Shown here: piece after piece, positions 1-8,242 of the stretch
Layout of the letters: each line of letters begins with the position of its first letter
Numbering within the stretch: position 1 is the first letter of the stretch
NCBI RefSeq assembly: GCF_003054705.1
Contig: NZ_QAYX01000025.1
Span: 434,001 to 498,000, forward strand
Length of the DNA: 64,000 bases
Source: Opitutus sp. ER46
Lineage (GTDB): Bacteria; Verrucomicrobiota; Verrucomicrobiia; Opitutales; Opitutaceae
Direction: 5' to 3'
Notes under the pieces: model-generated
Databases searched by the model: none
Told to the model about the DNA's origin: nothing
What the model saw: only the letters and a program-made list of their open reading frames with translations
Program-made: the position numbers and the translations under genes

Positions 1-189
1 GCGCCAACCGTTGGGGGCGGCGGTGATGCTGCCGCCGAGGTAGGCGACCCGGAGCACGCTCCCGGCGGGAGCCTGCCGCGCCGCGGCAATGTGCGGCAGT
101 CCCTCGCGCGGATGAAACCACGCGTCGGCGGCGCGCAGCGCGGCGGAGGGTGCCAGCAGGACGACCAGGGTGAGCAGACGGGCAAGCAT
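1..189 (-). CDS. SGNH/GDSL-type esterase, N-terminal part only
   Basis: The reading frame leaves the window, so only the first 63 residues are visible. They start with a signal peptide (MLARLLTLVVLLAPSAALRA), then a short segment ending in VAYLGGSITAAPNGW. The GGSIT stretch after a hydrophobic strand is the block I nucleophile signature of SGNH hydrolases, so an exported deacetylase or carbohydrate esterase is likely. Its ATG (187-189) shares one base with the TGA of the FAD oxidoreductase upstream (TGATG), so it is the last visible gene of a translationally coupled leftward operon with GH2 and SGNH genes. The family is well supported by the motif, but the substrate cannot be judged from this fragment. 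Confidence 0.75.
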   Translation of the reverse strand, partial: MLARLLTLVVLLAPSAALRAADAWFHPREGLPHIAAARQAPAGSVLRVAYLGGSITAAPNGWR

Positions 190-1991
190 CATGACGCGGT
201 GGAATAGACCCGGATCTCGAAGACCCGCGCGTGATCGATGCCGTGGGTGGCCGAGACGCGCAAGGTGAGTTCACGCGCGTGCTGCGCCTGCGGCAGACGT
301 TGGACGCGCTTGCGCAGCCGGTTGCCCGCCACCTGGGCGACCACGACACCGTCGAGAAGCAGTTCGAAGTCGCGCACCAGTTCCGGCTGCGGACCGCGGA
401 TGATCCGGCGGTTCGCCGCCTCGCTGGCGCTCAACGTCAGTTCGCGGGTGAAGCCGGAGTCGAACGTGAGGTGAATCTCCGCGATCTGCACCGGCTCCGT
501 CCATGTGAGCGTGAGCGTCGCCGGCAATGTTGCGGATTCCCAGCGATGCGTGTTGCCGTCGGCCCACGGTCCAAAATCGGAGCGCAGTTCGCGCGTCCAG
601 CCGTCGGTGACCTGCGCTGCGGGACCGAGCGCGGTTTCGGACGAGGCGGTGACGCGGGCGCCGCGGGCGAGATCGGCGGAATCCTCGTGGCGGATGCCGG
701 GCAGGAACGCGTCGTCGCGGAGGAGCCGCTGCTGGAGCTGCTGGAGGGCGGCGCCGGTGAAATGGGCGGCAATCGGGCCGTCGGTGGCGTTGCGCCCCAA
801 GGCGGCGGCGGTGCCGATGGCCTGGCCCATGACGGCGCACGTGGCCATCACGCGCGTGCTGGCGAACGCCACGTGCGTCGCGCTGATGTTGCGCCCAGCG
901 AAGAAGAGGTTGCCCACGTTGCGCGAGCACAGCGCGCGCAGGGGGATGCCGTACAAGTGGGGGAGCAGGATGTGCCGGCACGGCGGCTCATTGGGCGCAT
1001 CGATGCCCTCGGGCGGATGCAGGTCGAGCGGCCAGCCGCCGTACGCGACGGTGTCGGGGAACACCGTCCCCGCCTGGAGCTCCTGCTGCGTCAGGACGTG
1101 GGGGCCCAGGAATCGACGCGACTCGCGCTTGCCTGGCAGGGCGCCGATCCAGTCGAGCGCCCAAGGGGCGGACTCCGGGTAGCGGCCGGAGTTCTTCACG
1201 TAGCCCCAGACGCCGAGGGCGATCCGCAGCAACTCGTGGCGGATGGCGGGGTTGTCCTTGAGCGTGTCGTGCTGCCCACCCCATTCGAGCCACCAGTAGC
1301 CGTAGTCGTATCCCTCGATCGGGCGCAGCCGAAACGCCGTGGCATCGAATGGTCGCGCCCAGGCCGGGGTTTCGAACGGCTGCGGCGTGCCGTGGCGGCG
1401 CGCGGTGAACATGATCGAGCTGCCGAGCGTGTGCCGGTCGGCCACGTCGAGCGCGAGGTCCTCGCCAAAGTCGGCCTTTGCCTCCCGGCCCATCGTGAAT
1501 TCGGCGCCGGCCTCGACGCCGAGGCGGCCGTCGCCGGAGCAATCCGCAAACAGCGGCGCATGCAGCGTGAACGTGTCCTCCGTGGACTGCCGGACCGCCG
1601 TGACCGAACGGATGCAGCGCAGCCCGTCGACTGTCTCGATGGCGCAACCGGTGCAGTCGGTGTCGAGCAACAGGGTGACGTTCGGCTCCGCCATGACCTT
1701 CTCGTAAAGGAGCAGGTCCCACTGCGCGTACGAGCGCTGCGGGTTGCGGCAGGCGTCCTCGAGCCGGAACTCCTCGATCAAACCCGACTCGCGGGCGCCC
1801 GGGCGGCGGCCGTGGACGTCGGCGCCGACGACGTGCATCCGGATCTCGCTCGACGCGTTGCCGCCGAGGACGGAGCGGTCCTGTACGAGGATGACCCGGG
1901 CGCCATTGCGGGCGGCGGCGACCGCGGCACAGACGCCGGCCAGGCCGCCGCCTACCACGACGAAGTCGGAGTGGAGATCGTGATGCGTCAT
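189..1991 (-). CDS. FAD-dependent oxidoreductase with C-terminal F5/8-like domain
   Basis: A 600-residue protein. The N-terminal strand ends in a dinucleotide-binding GGGLAG (residues 14-19), followed by GGNASSEIR (43-51), the pattern of the FAD_oxidored family often found beside glycosidases. The last ~150 residues (ARVTASSE..., beta-rich) look like a coagulation factor 5/8 (discoidin) carbohydrate-binding module. I chose the ATG at 1991 because the Rossmann fold begins right after it and its ATGA overlaps the stop of the GH2 gene. The frame is open further upstream, but that stretch is arginine-rich shadow of the GH2 gene. No signal peptide is visible. The substrate is unknown; context suggests oxidation of a sugar or cyclitol released from a plant or algal glycan. 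Confidence 0.85.
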   Translation of the reverse strand: MTHHDLHSDFVVVGGGLAGVCAAVAAARNGARVILVQDRSVLGGNASSEIRMHVVGADVHGRRPGARESGLIEEFRLEDACRNPQRSYAQWDLLLYEKVMAEPNVTLLLDTDCTGCAIETVDGLRCIRSVTAVRQSTEDTFTLHAPLFADCSGDGRLGVEAGAEFTMGREAKADFGEDLALDVADRHTLGSSIMFTARRHGTPQPFETPAWARPFDATAFRLRPIEGYDYGYWWLEWGGQHDTLKDNPAIRHELLRIALGVWGYVKNSGRYPESAPWALDWIGALPGKRESRRFLGPHVLTQQELQAGTVFPDTVAYGGWPLDLHPPEGIDAPNEPPCRHILLPHLYGIPLRALCSRNVGNLFFAGRNISATHVAFASTRVMATCAVMGQAIGTAAALGRNATDGPIAAHFTGAALQQLQQRLLRDDAFLPGIRHEDSADLARGARVTASSETALGPAAQVTDGWTRELRSDFGPWADGNTHRWESATLPATLTLTWTEPVQIAEIHLTFDSGFTRELTLSASEAANRRIIRGPQPELVRDFELLLDGVVVAQVAGNRLRKRVQRLPQAQHARELTLRVSATHGIDHARVFEIRVYSTAS

Positions 1992-4585
1992 CGGGAAGAA
2001 GGGGCGGGAACGGGCACGGCCGGCCGCGGGGTCACGGCGCGCGGGCTTACGGTGAGCACGGCGGGCTCGCGCTCGGCGGCGCGGGCGGTGAGCGTGAACG
2101 GCTCCGCCGTGCGCGTGGTTTGCACGATCACCTGGGCGAGCCCGTTGAAGAGGCTGCGTCGCGTGCCCTTGTCGGACTCGTGGCACGACGGATCGCCATT
2201 GCCGACGCCGATGATCCGGCCGGCGCCGGTGATCTCAAAGTCCACGGCATCCATGGCCGTCGGCACGGGGCGACCCTCGGCGTCGACCGCCGAGACGGTG
2301 ATGACGGCGCAGTCCTCGCCATCGGCGGCAAGGTCGGCGCGATCGGGCGTCAGCCGCAGCGCCACGGCGGGACCGGTGGTTTCGACGCGGCGGGTCGCGA
2401 CGACTTTGCCGCCCCGGTAACCCTCGGCGCGGAGCGTGCCCGCCTGATACACGACGGGCCACTCGACGTAGCCGCCGCGCGGGACCGTCTTCCGGCCAAG
2501 GCTCCGGTCGTTGAGGAACAGCTCCACCTCGTCGACGTTGGTGTAGGCGCGCACCGGAATCGGCTCCTGGTCGCGGACGGCCCAGTTCCAATGCGGGAAG
2601 AGATGCAGCACCGTCGCGTCCGACCACCAGGCCTGACAGAAATAGAAGCTGTCCTTCGGAAACCCGCAGGTGTCCATCATGCCGAACTGGCAGTTGATCG
2701 CGGGCCAGTCGTACGGCCACTGCTCGCCGCGATAGTCGAAGCCCGCCCACATGAACACGGCGGCAATCCACGGCCGCTGCTGATAATACGGGAGCCACGT
2801 GTCGATCGCGGCGCCCCACTTGGGAAACGTGGTCGCGTAGGCGGGCACGTAGGCGCGCACGCGATCGGCCTGGTAGATGCCGCGCGTGGCGACGTTGGAG
2901 GATTCCTCGGTCGCGATGGCGGGCTGGTGCGGAAACGCGGCATGAAACGCGTCGGCGTCGCCGAGCTTGAGGTAGTTGAAACCCTGGACGTCCACGATCC
3001 GGGAGAACCCTTTGCCCCAGTCGGCGTTCATCGGCATCGTCGTCGGCCGCGTCGGGTCGAGTCGGCGGGCAAGCGCCTGGAGCGTGCGCGCGATGGGCGC
3101 GCCCCATTCTTCGTTCCCCTGCATGGCGTCCTTGAACTCCTCGTTGCCGAGGGACCAGAGGATGACGCTGGGGTGGTTGCGGTCGCGGCGGATCAGGCGC
3201 TCGAGCTGGCTGAGCGTTTCGGGCGTGGCGTCGAAGCGGCGGTTCTCGGGCACGGCGAGCAGGCCGAGCCGGTCGCAGGCCTCGAGCAACTCGGGCGTGG
3301 GCGGGTGGTGCGCGCTGCGGTAGGCATTGCAGCCCATCTCCTTCAGCCGGCGAAGGCGGTAGTACTGGACAACATCGGGCAGGGCGCTACCGACGCCGGC
3401 ATGGTCCTGGTGATTGCAGGTCCCGTGGATCGCGTAGCGGCGGCCATTGAGGATGAACCCCTCCTGCGGATCGAAGTGGAGGGTGCGGATGCCAAACGTC
3501 GTCTCAAAGCGATCCACCACCTCCTCGCCGACGAGGACCTCGGAGACGAGCCGATGAAGGGCGGGCGTTTCCGGCGACCAGAGCCGGGGCTGCGGGACCG
3601 GCAGGGTCGGTGACACCGTCACCGTCGCGCCGGCCGCGAGTGAGAACGCCGGCGCCTCGTTTGTCGCCACGACCTGTTCGTCCGGCGCGATGACGTGCGA
3701 GCGCAGGCGGACGCGGGCCGGGGCGGAGCCCTCGTTGCGCAGCGTGGTCTCGGCGGTGACGGTGGCGTCACCGTTGGCGGCGAGGATCGACGTGACGAAC
3801 GTGCCCCAGTGGGCGACGTGGACCGGCGCGGTCTTCACCAGCCAGGTGTGACGGTAGATGCCCGCGCCCTCGTAGAACCAGCCCTCGGTGCGGGTGGCGT
3901 CGACGCGCACGACGAGGGTGTTGCGGCCGCCGAAGTTCGCGAAGGGTGCGAGGTCGACCTTGAAGCTGCTGTAGCCGCTGACGTTGCGGGCGAGGCAGCG
4001 CCCGTTGAGCCAGACGAGGCAGTTGCGGTACACGCCGTCGAACTCGACCCAGAGCGACTTGCCGCGATCACCGGCCGGCAGGTCGAACGCCCGGCGGTAC
4101 CAGCCGATGGTGTTGCCGGTGACGCCGCCGAGGTCCTGCACCGACTGGCCGACCTCGAGCGCGGCCCAGGAGTTCTGGGCCGAGACGCCCGCGCCCATGT
4201 TCTTGTAGCCGTGGTTGCGCAACGCGCGCGGATTGAACGGCAGTTCGACGGCCCAGTCGTGCGGCAGGTCGAGCATCCGCCAGGCGCTGTCGTCGAAGTC
4301 CGATTGGGCAAACGCGATGGGCGCCCCGGCATTGAGGTCGGCCGGGCTGCGGCGCAGCGGGGCGAGGCGTGGCTCCTCGTCGAGGTGGGCGTGGGCGGTG
4401 CGCTCGAGTGCGTCGACCTCCGGGTAGGCGAACACCGCCGGATCCACGGCGGTGGGATCGCCCAGGTGAAAACGCCACCCGCGATCGAGCAGGAGACGCT
4501 CCCGCGGGCTGCCGTGTGCCGCGGGGACCGTCAGGAGCAGGGCCGCAAGCAGGAGTCCGGACAGCGGGGCGGGGCGGGGGAGCAT
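1988..4585 (-). CDS. Glycoside hydrolase family 2 (beta-galactosidase-like)
   Basis: An 865-residue exported enzyme (signal peptide 1-25, ending PAAHG). The order is sugar-binding jelly roll (about 30-250), immunoglobulin-like domain (255-365), TIM barrel (370-690) and C-terminal beta domains. GH2 signatures are NGRRYAIHGTCNHQDHAG (380-397), CNAYRSAHHPPTPELLEACD (419-438), the acid/base Glu482 in SLGNEEF and the probable nucleophile Glu560 in ATEESS. It hydrolyses a beta-glycoside, most likely beta-galactoside, in the periplasm. The stop overlaps the start of the FAD oxidoreductase by four bases. The class is certain; beta-galactosidase versus beta-glucuronidase or another GH2 activity cannot be settled by reading alone. 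Confidence 0.92.
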   Translation of the reverse strand: MLPRPAPLSGLLLAALLLTVPAAHGSPRERLLLDRGWRFHLGDPTAVDPAVFAYPEVDALERTAHAHLDEEPRLAPLRRSPADLNAGAPIAFAQSDFDDSAWRMLDLPHDWAVELPFNPRALRNHGYKNMGAGVSAQNSWAALEVGQSVQDLGGVTGNTIGWYRRAFDLPAGDRGKSLWVEFDGVYRNCLVWLNGRCLARNVSGYSSFKVDLAPFANFGGRNTLVVRVDATRTEGWFYEGAGIYRHTWLVKTAPVHVAHWGTFVTSILAANGDATVTAETTLRNEGSAPARVRLRSHVIAPDEQVVATNEAPAFSLAAGATVTVSPTLPVPQPRLWSPETPALHRLVSEVLVGEEVVDRFETTFGIRTLHFDPQEGFILNGRRYAIHGTCNHQDHAGVGSALPDVVQYYRLRRLKEMGCNAYRSAHHPPTPELLEACDRLGLLAVPENRRFDATPETLSQLERLIRRDRNHPSVILWSLGNEEFKDAMQGNEEWGAPIARTLQALARRLDPTRPTTMPMNADWGKGFSRIVDVQGFNYLKLGDADAFHAAFPHQPAIATEESSNVATRGIYQADRVRAYVPAYATTFPKWGAAIDTWLPYYQQRPWIAAVFMWAGFDYRGEQWPYDWPAINCQFGMMDTCGFPKDSFYFCQAWWSDATVLHLFPHWNWAVRDQEPIPVRAYTNVDEVELFLNDRSLGRKTVPRGGYVEWPVVYQAGTLRAEGYRGGKVVATRRVETTGPAVALRLTPDRADLAADGEDCAVITVSAVDAEGRPVPTAMDAVDFEITGAGRIIGVGNGDPSCHESDKGTRRSLFNGLAQVIVQTTRTAEPFTLTARAAEREPAVLTVSPRAVTPRPAVPVPAPSSR

Positions 4586-4650
4586 CGCCCAGAGTTATCC
4601 GCAGCCCGGGTCGGCGCGCCACCGGGCGGCCGCTGAAATCGCTCAGTAGC

Positions 4651-5361
4651 TCACCGGCGGGGCGGTCCCAGGACGGCCTGCAGCGCCTCGAACCAGCCCG
4701 CGGCCATCTTCTCCGCACCCTGGGCGTTGGGGTGCACGTGGTCGTCGACGGTGTCGGTGGGCCAGTTGAAACCGGCGGCGAGATCGACGCCGATGACGCG
4801 CTGGCCGGGGCGGTCGAGCTCGAGCGCCAGGCGGGCGAGCGCGCGGTTGAGTTCGGGAAGGTAGCGGTACTTCGGCAGCTTCCCGGCCGGGATCACGTGG
4901 GCGAGCAGGACGGTGACGCGGGGATTGGTCGCGCGGAAGGCGGCGATCAACTCGCGCGTGGCGGCGACGATGCCGGGGATTGGCTGCTCCTCGACGCTGT
5001 GGTTGTGGCCGCTGTGGAGGAGCACGATATCCGCCGGCTGGGCCTGAAAGTGGGCAGGAACGACGCGCGCGAGGTACTCGGTGTTGCGGCCGCTGTAGCC
5101 CTCGTGCGCGAGCGAGGGTGCGGAGCCGGGACCGGAGCGGGTGCCGACGAATGCGACGCGGTAGCCGGCGGCGGCGAGCCGGCGGGCGAGCGGAACGCGA
5201 TACGTCGCAAACGCGGCGCCGCCCTCGGTGATCGAGTCGCCCACGGCCATGATCCGGACGGGCGCGGCCGGAACGGTGGGCGCGTGGCGGCAACCGACCG
5301 GGAGCAGGAGCGCGGCGGCCAGGGTGAGGCAGCCAAAGACTCGGGACGGGGCGGGCGACAT
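4651..5361 (-). CDS. SGNH/GDSL hydrolase lipoprotein
   Basis: A 236-residue lipoprotein with lipobox LPVGC (Cys24). SGNH blocks are visible: GDSITEG (Ser43 nucleophile), GHNHS (118-122, the block III Asn120) and the C-terminal DDHVHP with Asp207/His210. It probably removes acetyl groups from polysaccharide outside the cytoplasm. I chose the ATG at 5361 because it directly precedes the lipoprotein signal; the longer open frame upstream has no signal. It heads the leftward operon and is divergent from the TonB receptor at 5588, so the 226-base spacer should hold promoters for both. No metal or Shine-Dalgarno signal is evident there. Confidence 0.88.
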   Translation of the reverse strand: MSPAPSRVFGCLTLAAALLLPVGCRHAPTVPAAPVRIMAVGDSITEGGAAFATYRVPLARRLAAAGYRVAFVGTRSGPGSAPSLAHEGYSGRNTEYLARVVPAHFQAQPADIVLLHSGHNHSVEEQPIPGIVAATRELIAAFRATNPRVTVLLAHVIPAGKLPKYRYLPELNRALARLALELDRPGQRVIGVDLAAGFNWPTDTVDDHVHPNAQGAEKMAAGWFEALQAVLGPPRR

Positions 5362-5587
5362 GGCGGCAACGTGGAGCTTTTGCCGGGTGGCGCCAGCGGG
5401 GACTTGTCGAACGCGTTCGGCGGCGGGGCTGAGCGATTTCAGTAACCCGGCGGTTTCCGGCGACGGGACCCTGACGCATTGGTGGGCGCACCCCTCATGG
5501 TTTCCCCGATTAATCGCGCCCCGGAGCGCGAGTGACCGTGTAACCCCTTGCGGGGGCCGCCCTGCTGCCAAACAAACCTCCTGCCCC

Positions 5588-8236
5588 ATGAATACCTGTC
5601 ACGTTCCTTTCCGAACGTTCGCCGCCTCCGCCCTCCTCGGGGCCCTGCCCGCCCTGGCCCAATCCGTCACGCCGCCGGCGTCGGCGCCGCGGGGCGAGGA
5701 CGAAGTCATCCAGCTTTCCGTGTTCGAAGTCGTGAGCGCCAAGGACTCGCCGTACGTCGCCGACAAATCGGTCGCGACCACCGGCTTCGCCGCCGACCTC
5801 TCGAAAATTCCGCTGGCGATCAACGTGGTGACCGACCAGTTCCTCCGCGACACCGCCGGCATCGGTTTCAACGGCATTGTCGCCTACCAGGCCGGCATCA
5901 CGACCGACCAGGGCGGCATGGACAATGGCGGGCGCAACACCGCCGGCGTGAATCCGACGCTCGGCGCGATCACCGGCGGCGAACCGCTGCGCACCCGCAT
6001 GCGCGGGCAGCCGATCAACCTGAGCCAGCGCAACGGCCTGCCGATGATGATCGGTTTCAGCACCGACAATGTGAACCGCGTCGAAGTCGCCCGCGGGCCG
6101 ATGGCGGTCTTCGTCGGCGGCTCGACGCTCGGCGGCGTGATCAACCTGATCACGGACAAGCCGTCCTTCCAGCGGAGCATGGAATTCCGCACGAGCTACG
6201 ACTCGAACGACAGCTTCGTGGCGAAGGCGAACCTCGCGGGGCCGCTGCTCAAGGGCAAACTGGCCTACCGGCTCATCGCGCTCTACAGCGACGACAACAC
6301 CTGGCGGGACTTCAGCGCGTCGCACACGCGGTTCTTCAACCCGCAGGTGACCTGGCGGCCGTTCCAGAAGGTGAGCACGCGGCTGGAGTACGCGCGGCGC
6401 GACCGCTGGGGCAACTCGGTCAGCCACGCGCAGCAGTCGACGCAGAACTACCAGAACGACTACGACACGCCGCCCCAGGCGCTCCTCGATCTCGGCAAGA
6501 CGCGGACGACGGGGGCCGGCGCGGGCCAGCCGTACACGGTGGCGGAATATCGCACGCGCATCGGCCGGGCGTTCGCGACCTGGCGGTCCGACCGCTACGC
6601 GGTGTACGGCAAGTGGGTGACGCTCGGCGAAGGCGAGGGATTTGTCGCGGGCGACTGGGCGAGCGGCGTCGACGCCAATCACTTTGGCGCCAACGACCCG
6701 TACAGCTCGACGTACGACATGGTGGAGAGCGAAACCAACATCTTCCTCGCGGACTGGCTGGAGGTGCGGCTGCTCGGCCGCTGGGCGAACCAGCACAGCG
6801 AGACGCTCGCCTTCGGCAACGCGCTGCGGCGCTACCCTGATGGCAGCACGCCGCTGGCGAACGGGTTCTCCACGAAACGCGACGAGATTCCCGTGAACGG
6901 CAAGGTCGAGGCGGTGCTGACGCGCGACCTCTTCCGGGTGAACCACAAGCTCCTCCTCGGCTACGAGGCGGCGTACAACCAGGCGTGGTCGGTGAATCCG
7001 GTCTGGAACTACACCAAACTGGCGCCGGTGGCCGCCTCGCCGAACGTCATCGGGTCGCCGGCGACGCTGACCGGTTCGAACATCTTCGCGTACTTCGATC
7101 CACGCGTGCACGCGATTCCTGACTACAAGCAGGTCGCGGCGTTCGCCGACGCCGTGTACGCCGATGGCGTCGCGGCCCAGTTCTACACCCGGTCGTTCCC
7201 GGAAGCAGGCTACGTCGCCTACAGCGCCGGGTTCTGGAAGGACCGGATCACGGTGTTCGGCGGCTACCGCAACAGCATCACCCAGGCGCACACCTGGAGC
7301 GAGGACCGCAACCGCACGCGGTTGCAGACCTCGGGGATTACCGACCGCCAGTCGACGCAGTCGCACACGTACGGCATCGTGATCGAGCCGTTCCCCGGAT
7401 TTAACCTGTACGCGAGCGAGAACGTCGGCGCCGACACGCAGACCGGCTCGCTGATCAACCCGTACACTTCGACGTACGCGGGACTGATCTCGCAGGAGGA
7501 ACGGGAGGCGAACCGGGTGCCCGACCTCGAAGGCTATGGCCGCGAGTTGGGCCTCAAACTCGAGCTCTTCGACCGCAAGCTCATCGGCCGGCTGGGCGTC
7601 TTCGATCTTTCGCGCCGCAACACGATCGTCGTGGATAACGAGCGGACGGCGAACGACCCGCGCAACGTCGGCACGCAGGTGGACCCGAATCCGGCGACGC
7701 AGAACACCGCGCAGACGGCACGCGTGCAGTGGAACCGCACGATCGATGGCAACCGCTCGAGCGGCCTGGAGATCGGCTTCACGTGGCAGCCGACGCGCCA
7801 GTACACGGCGGTGCTCGAGGCGAGCCATCTCTGGACGAACAAGCTGACCGTGAGCAAACCGGCGAGCACCAGCCCGACCGTGTTGATGGACTACATGATC
7901 CTCAACGGACGCCCGCTCGACAACACGCCCGACGACACCCTGAAGGTCTGGCAGAAGTACGCGTTCACCGACGGGCGGCTGAAGTCGGGCTGGATCGGCT
8001 TTGGCGTTCGCGCTCAGACCTCCGTGATGCCGGCGGCGAGCACGTCGTCCTGGGGCACCGTGCTGCGCGGCTGGGTGGTTTACGATCTCGCGCTCGGCTA
8101 CACGGTCGACGTGTTCCGCCGGCCGGTGCAGCTCCAGGTCAACGTCGAGAATCTGACGGACGAACTCTATTCCGCTGGCGGCCGGTCCTATTCGCCGCCG
8201 CGGCAGTGGACGCTGCAGGCGACCACGCGTTTCTAG
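5588..8236 (+). CDS. TonB-dependent outer-membrane receptor
   Basis: An 882-residue receptor with a signal peptide ending ALAQS (about 26). The mature start carries the LSVFEVVSAKDSPY motif typical of Opitutaceae receptors, a likely TonB box region. The plug follows at ~55-170 (IPLAINVVTDQFL, RVEVARGPMAVFVGG) and then a 22-strand barrel ending in the outer-membrane aromatic signature TTRF. The start is the ATG after a C/A-rich leader. The GH36 gene begins six bases after its stop, so they should be co-transcribed. Import of a galactose-containing oligosaccharide is inferred from the linked GH36, GH2 and esterase genes. A long open frame on the opposite strand is a GC-bias shadow. Confidence 0.95.
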   Translation: MNTCHVPFRTFAASALLGALPALAQSVTPPASAPRGEDEVIQLSVFEVVSAKDSPYVADKSVATTGFAADLSKIPLAINVVTDQFLRDTAGIGFNGIVAYQAGITTDQGGMDNGGRNTAGVNPTLGAITGGEPLRTRMRGQPINLSQRNGLPMMIGFSTDNVNRVEVARGPMAVFVGGSTLGGVINLITDKPSFQRSMEFRTSYDSNDSFVAKANLAGPLLKGKLAYRLIALYSDDNTWRDFSASHTRFFNPQVTWRPFQKVSTRLEYARRDRWGNSVSHAQQSTQNYQNDYDTPPQALLDLGKTRTTGAGAGQPYTVAEYRTRIGRAFATWRSDRYAVYGKWVTLGEGEGFVAGDWASGVDANHFGANDPYSSTYDMVESETNIFLADWLEVRLLGRWANQHSETLAFGNALRRYPDGSTPLANGFSTKRDEIPVNGKVEAVLTRDLFRVNHKLLLGYEAAYNQAWSVNPVWNYTKLAPVAASPNVIGSPATLTGSNIFAYFDPRVHAIPDYKQVAAFADAVYADGVAAQFYTRSFPEAGYVAYSAGFWKDRITVFGGYRNSITQAHTWSEDRNRTRLQTSGITDRQSTQSHTYGIVIEPFPGFNLYASENVGADTQTGSLINPYTSTYAGLISQEEREANRVPDLEGYGRELGLKLELFDRKLIGRLGVFDLSRRNTIVVDNERTANDPRNVGTQVDPNPATQNTAQTARVQWNRTIDGNRSSGLEIGFTWQPTRQYTAVLEASHLWTNKLTVSKPASTSPTVLMDYMILNGRPLDNTPDDTLKVWQKYAFTDGRLKSGWIGFGVRAQTSVMPAASTSSWGTVLRGWVVYDLALGYTVDVFRRPVQLQVNVENLTDELYSAGGRSYSPPRQWTLQATTRF

Positions 8237-8242
8237 CCGGCG

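Noticed and set aside
5362-5587. Riboswitch (cobalamin type) before the first TonB receptor
   Set aside because: Only short GC hairpins are seen (for example CCCCTTGCGGGG); no B12-box-like conserved stretch is present.
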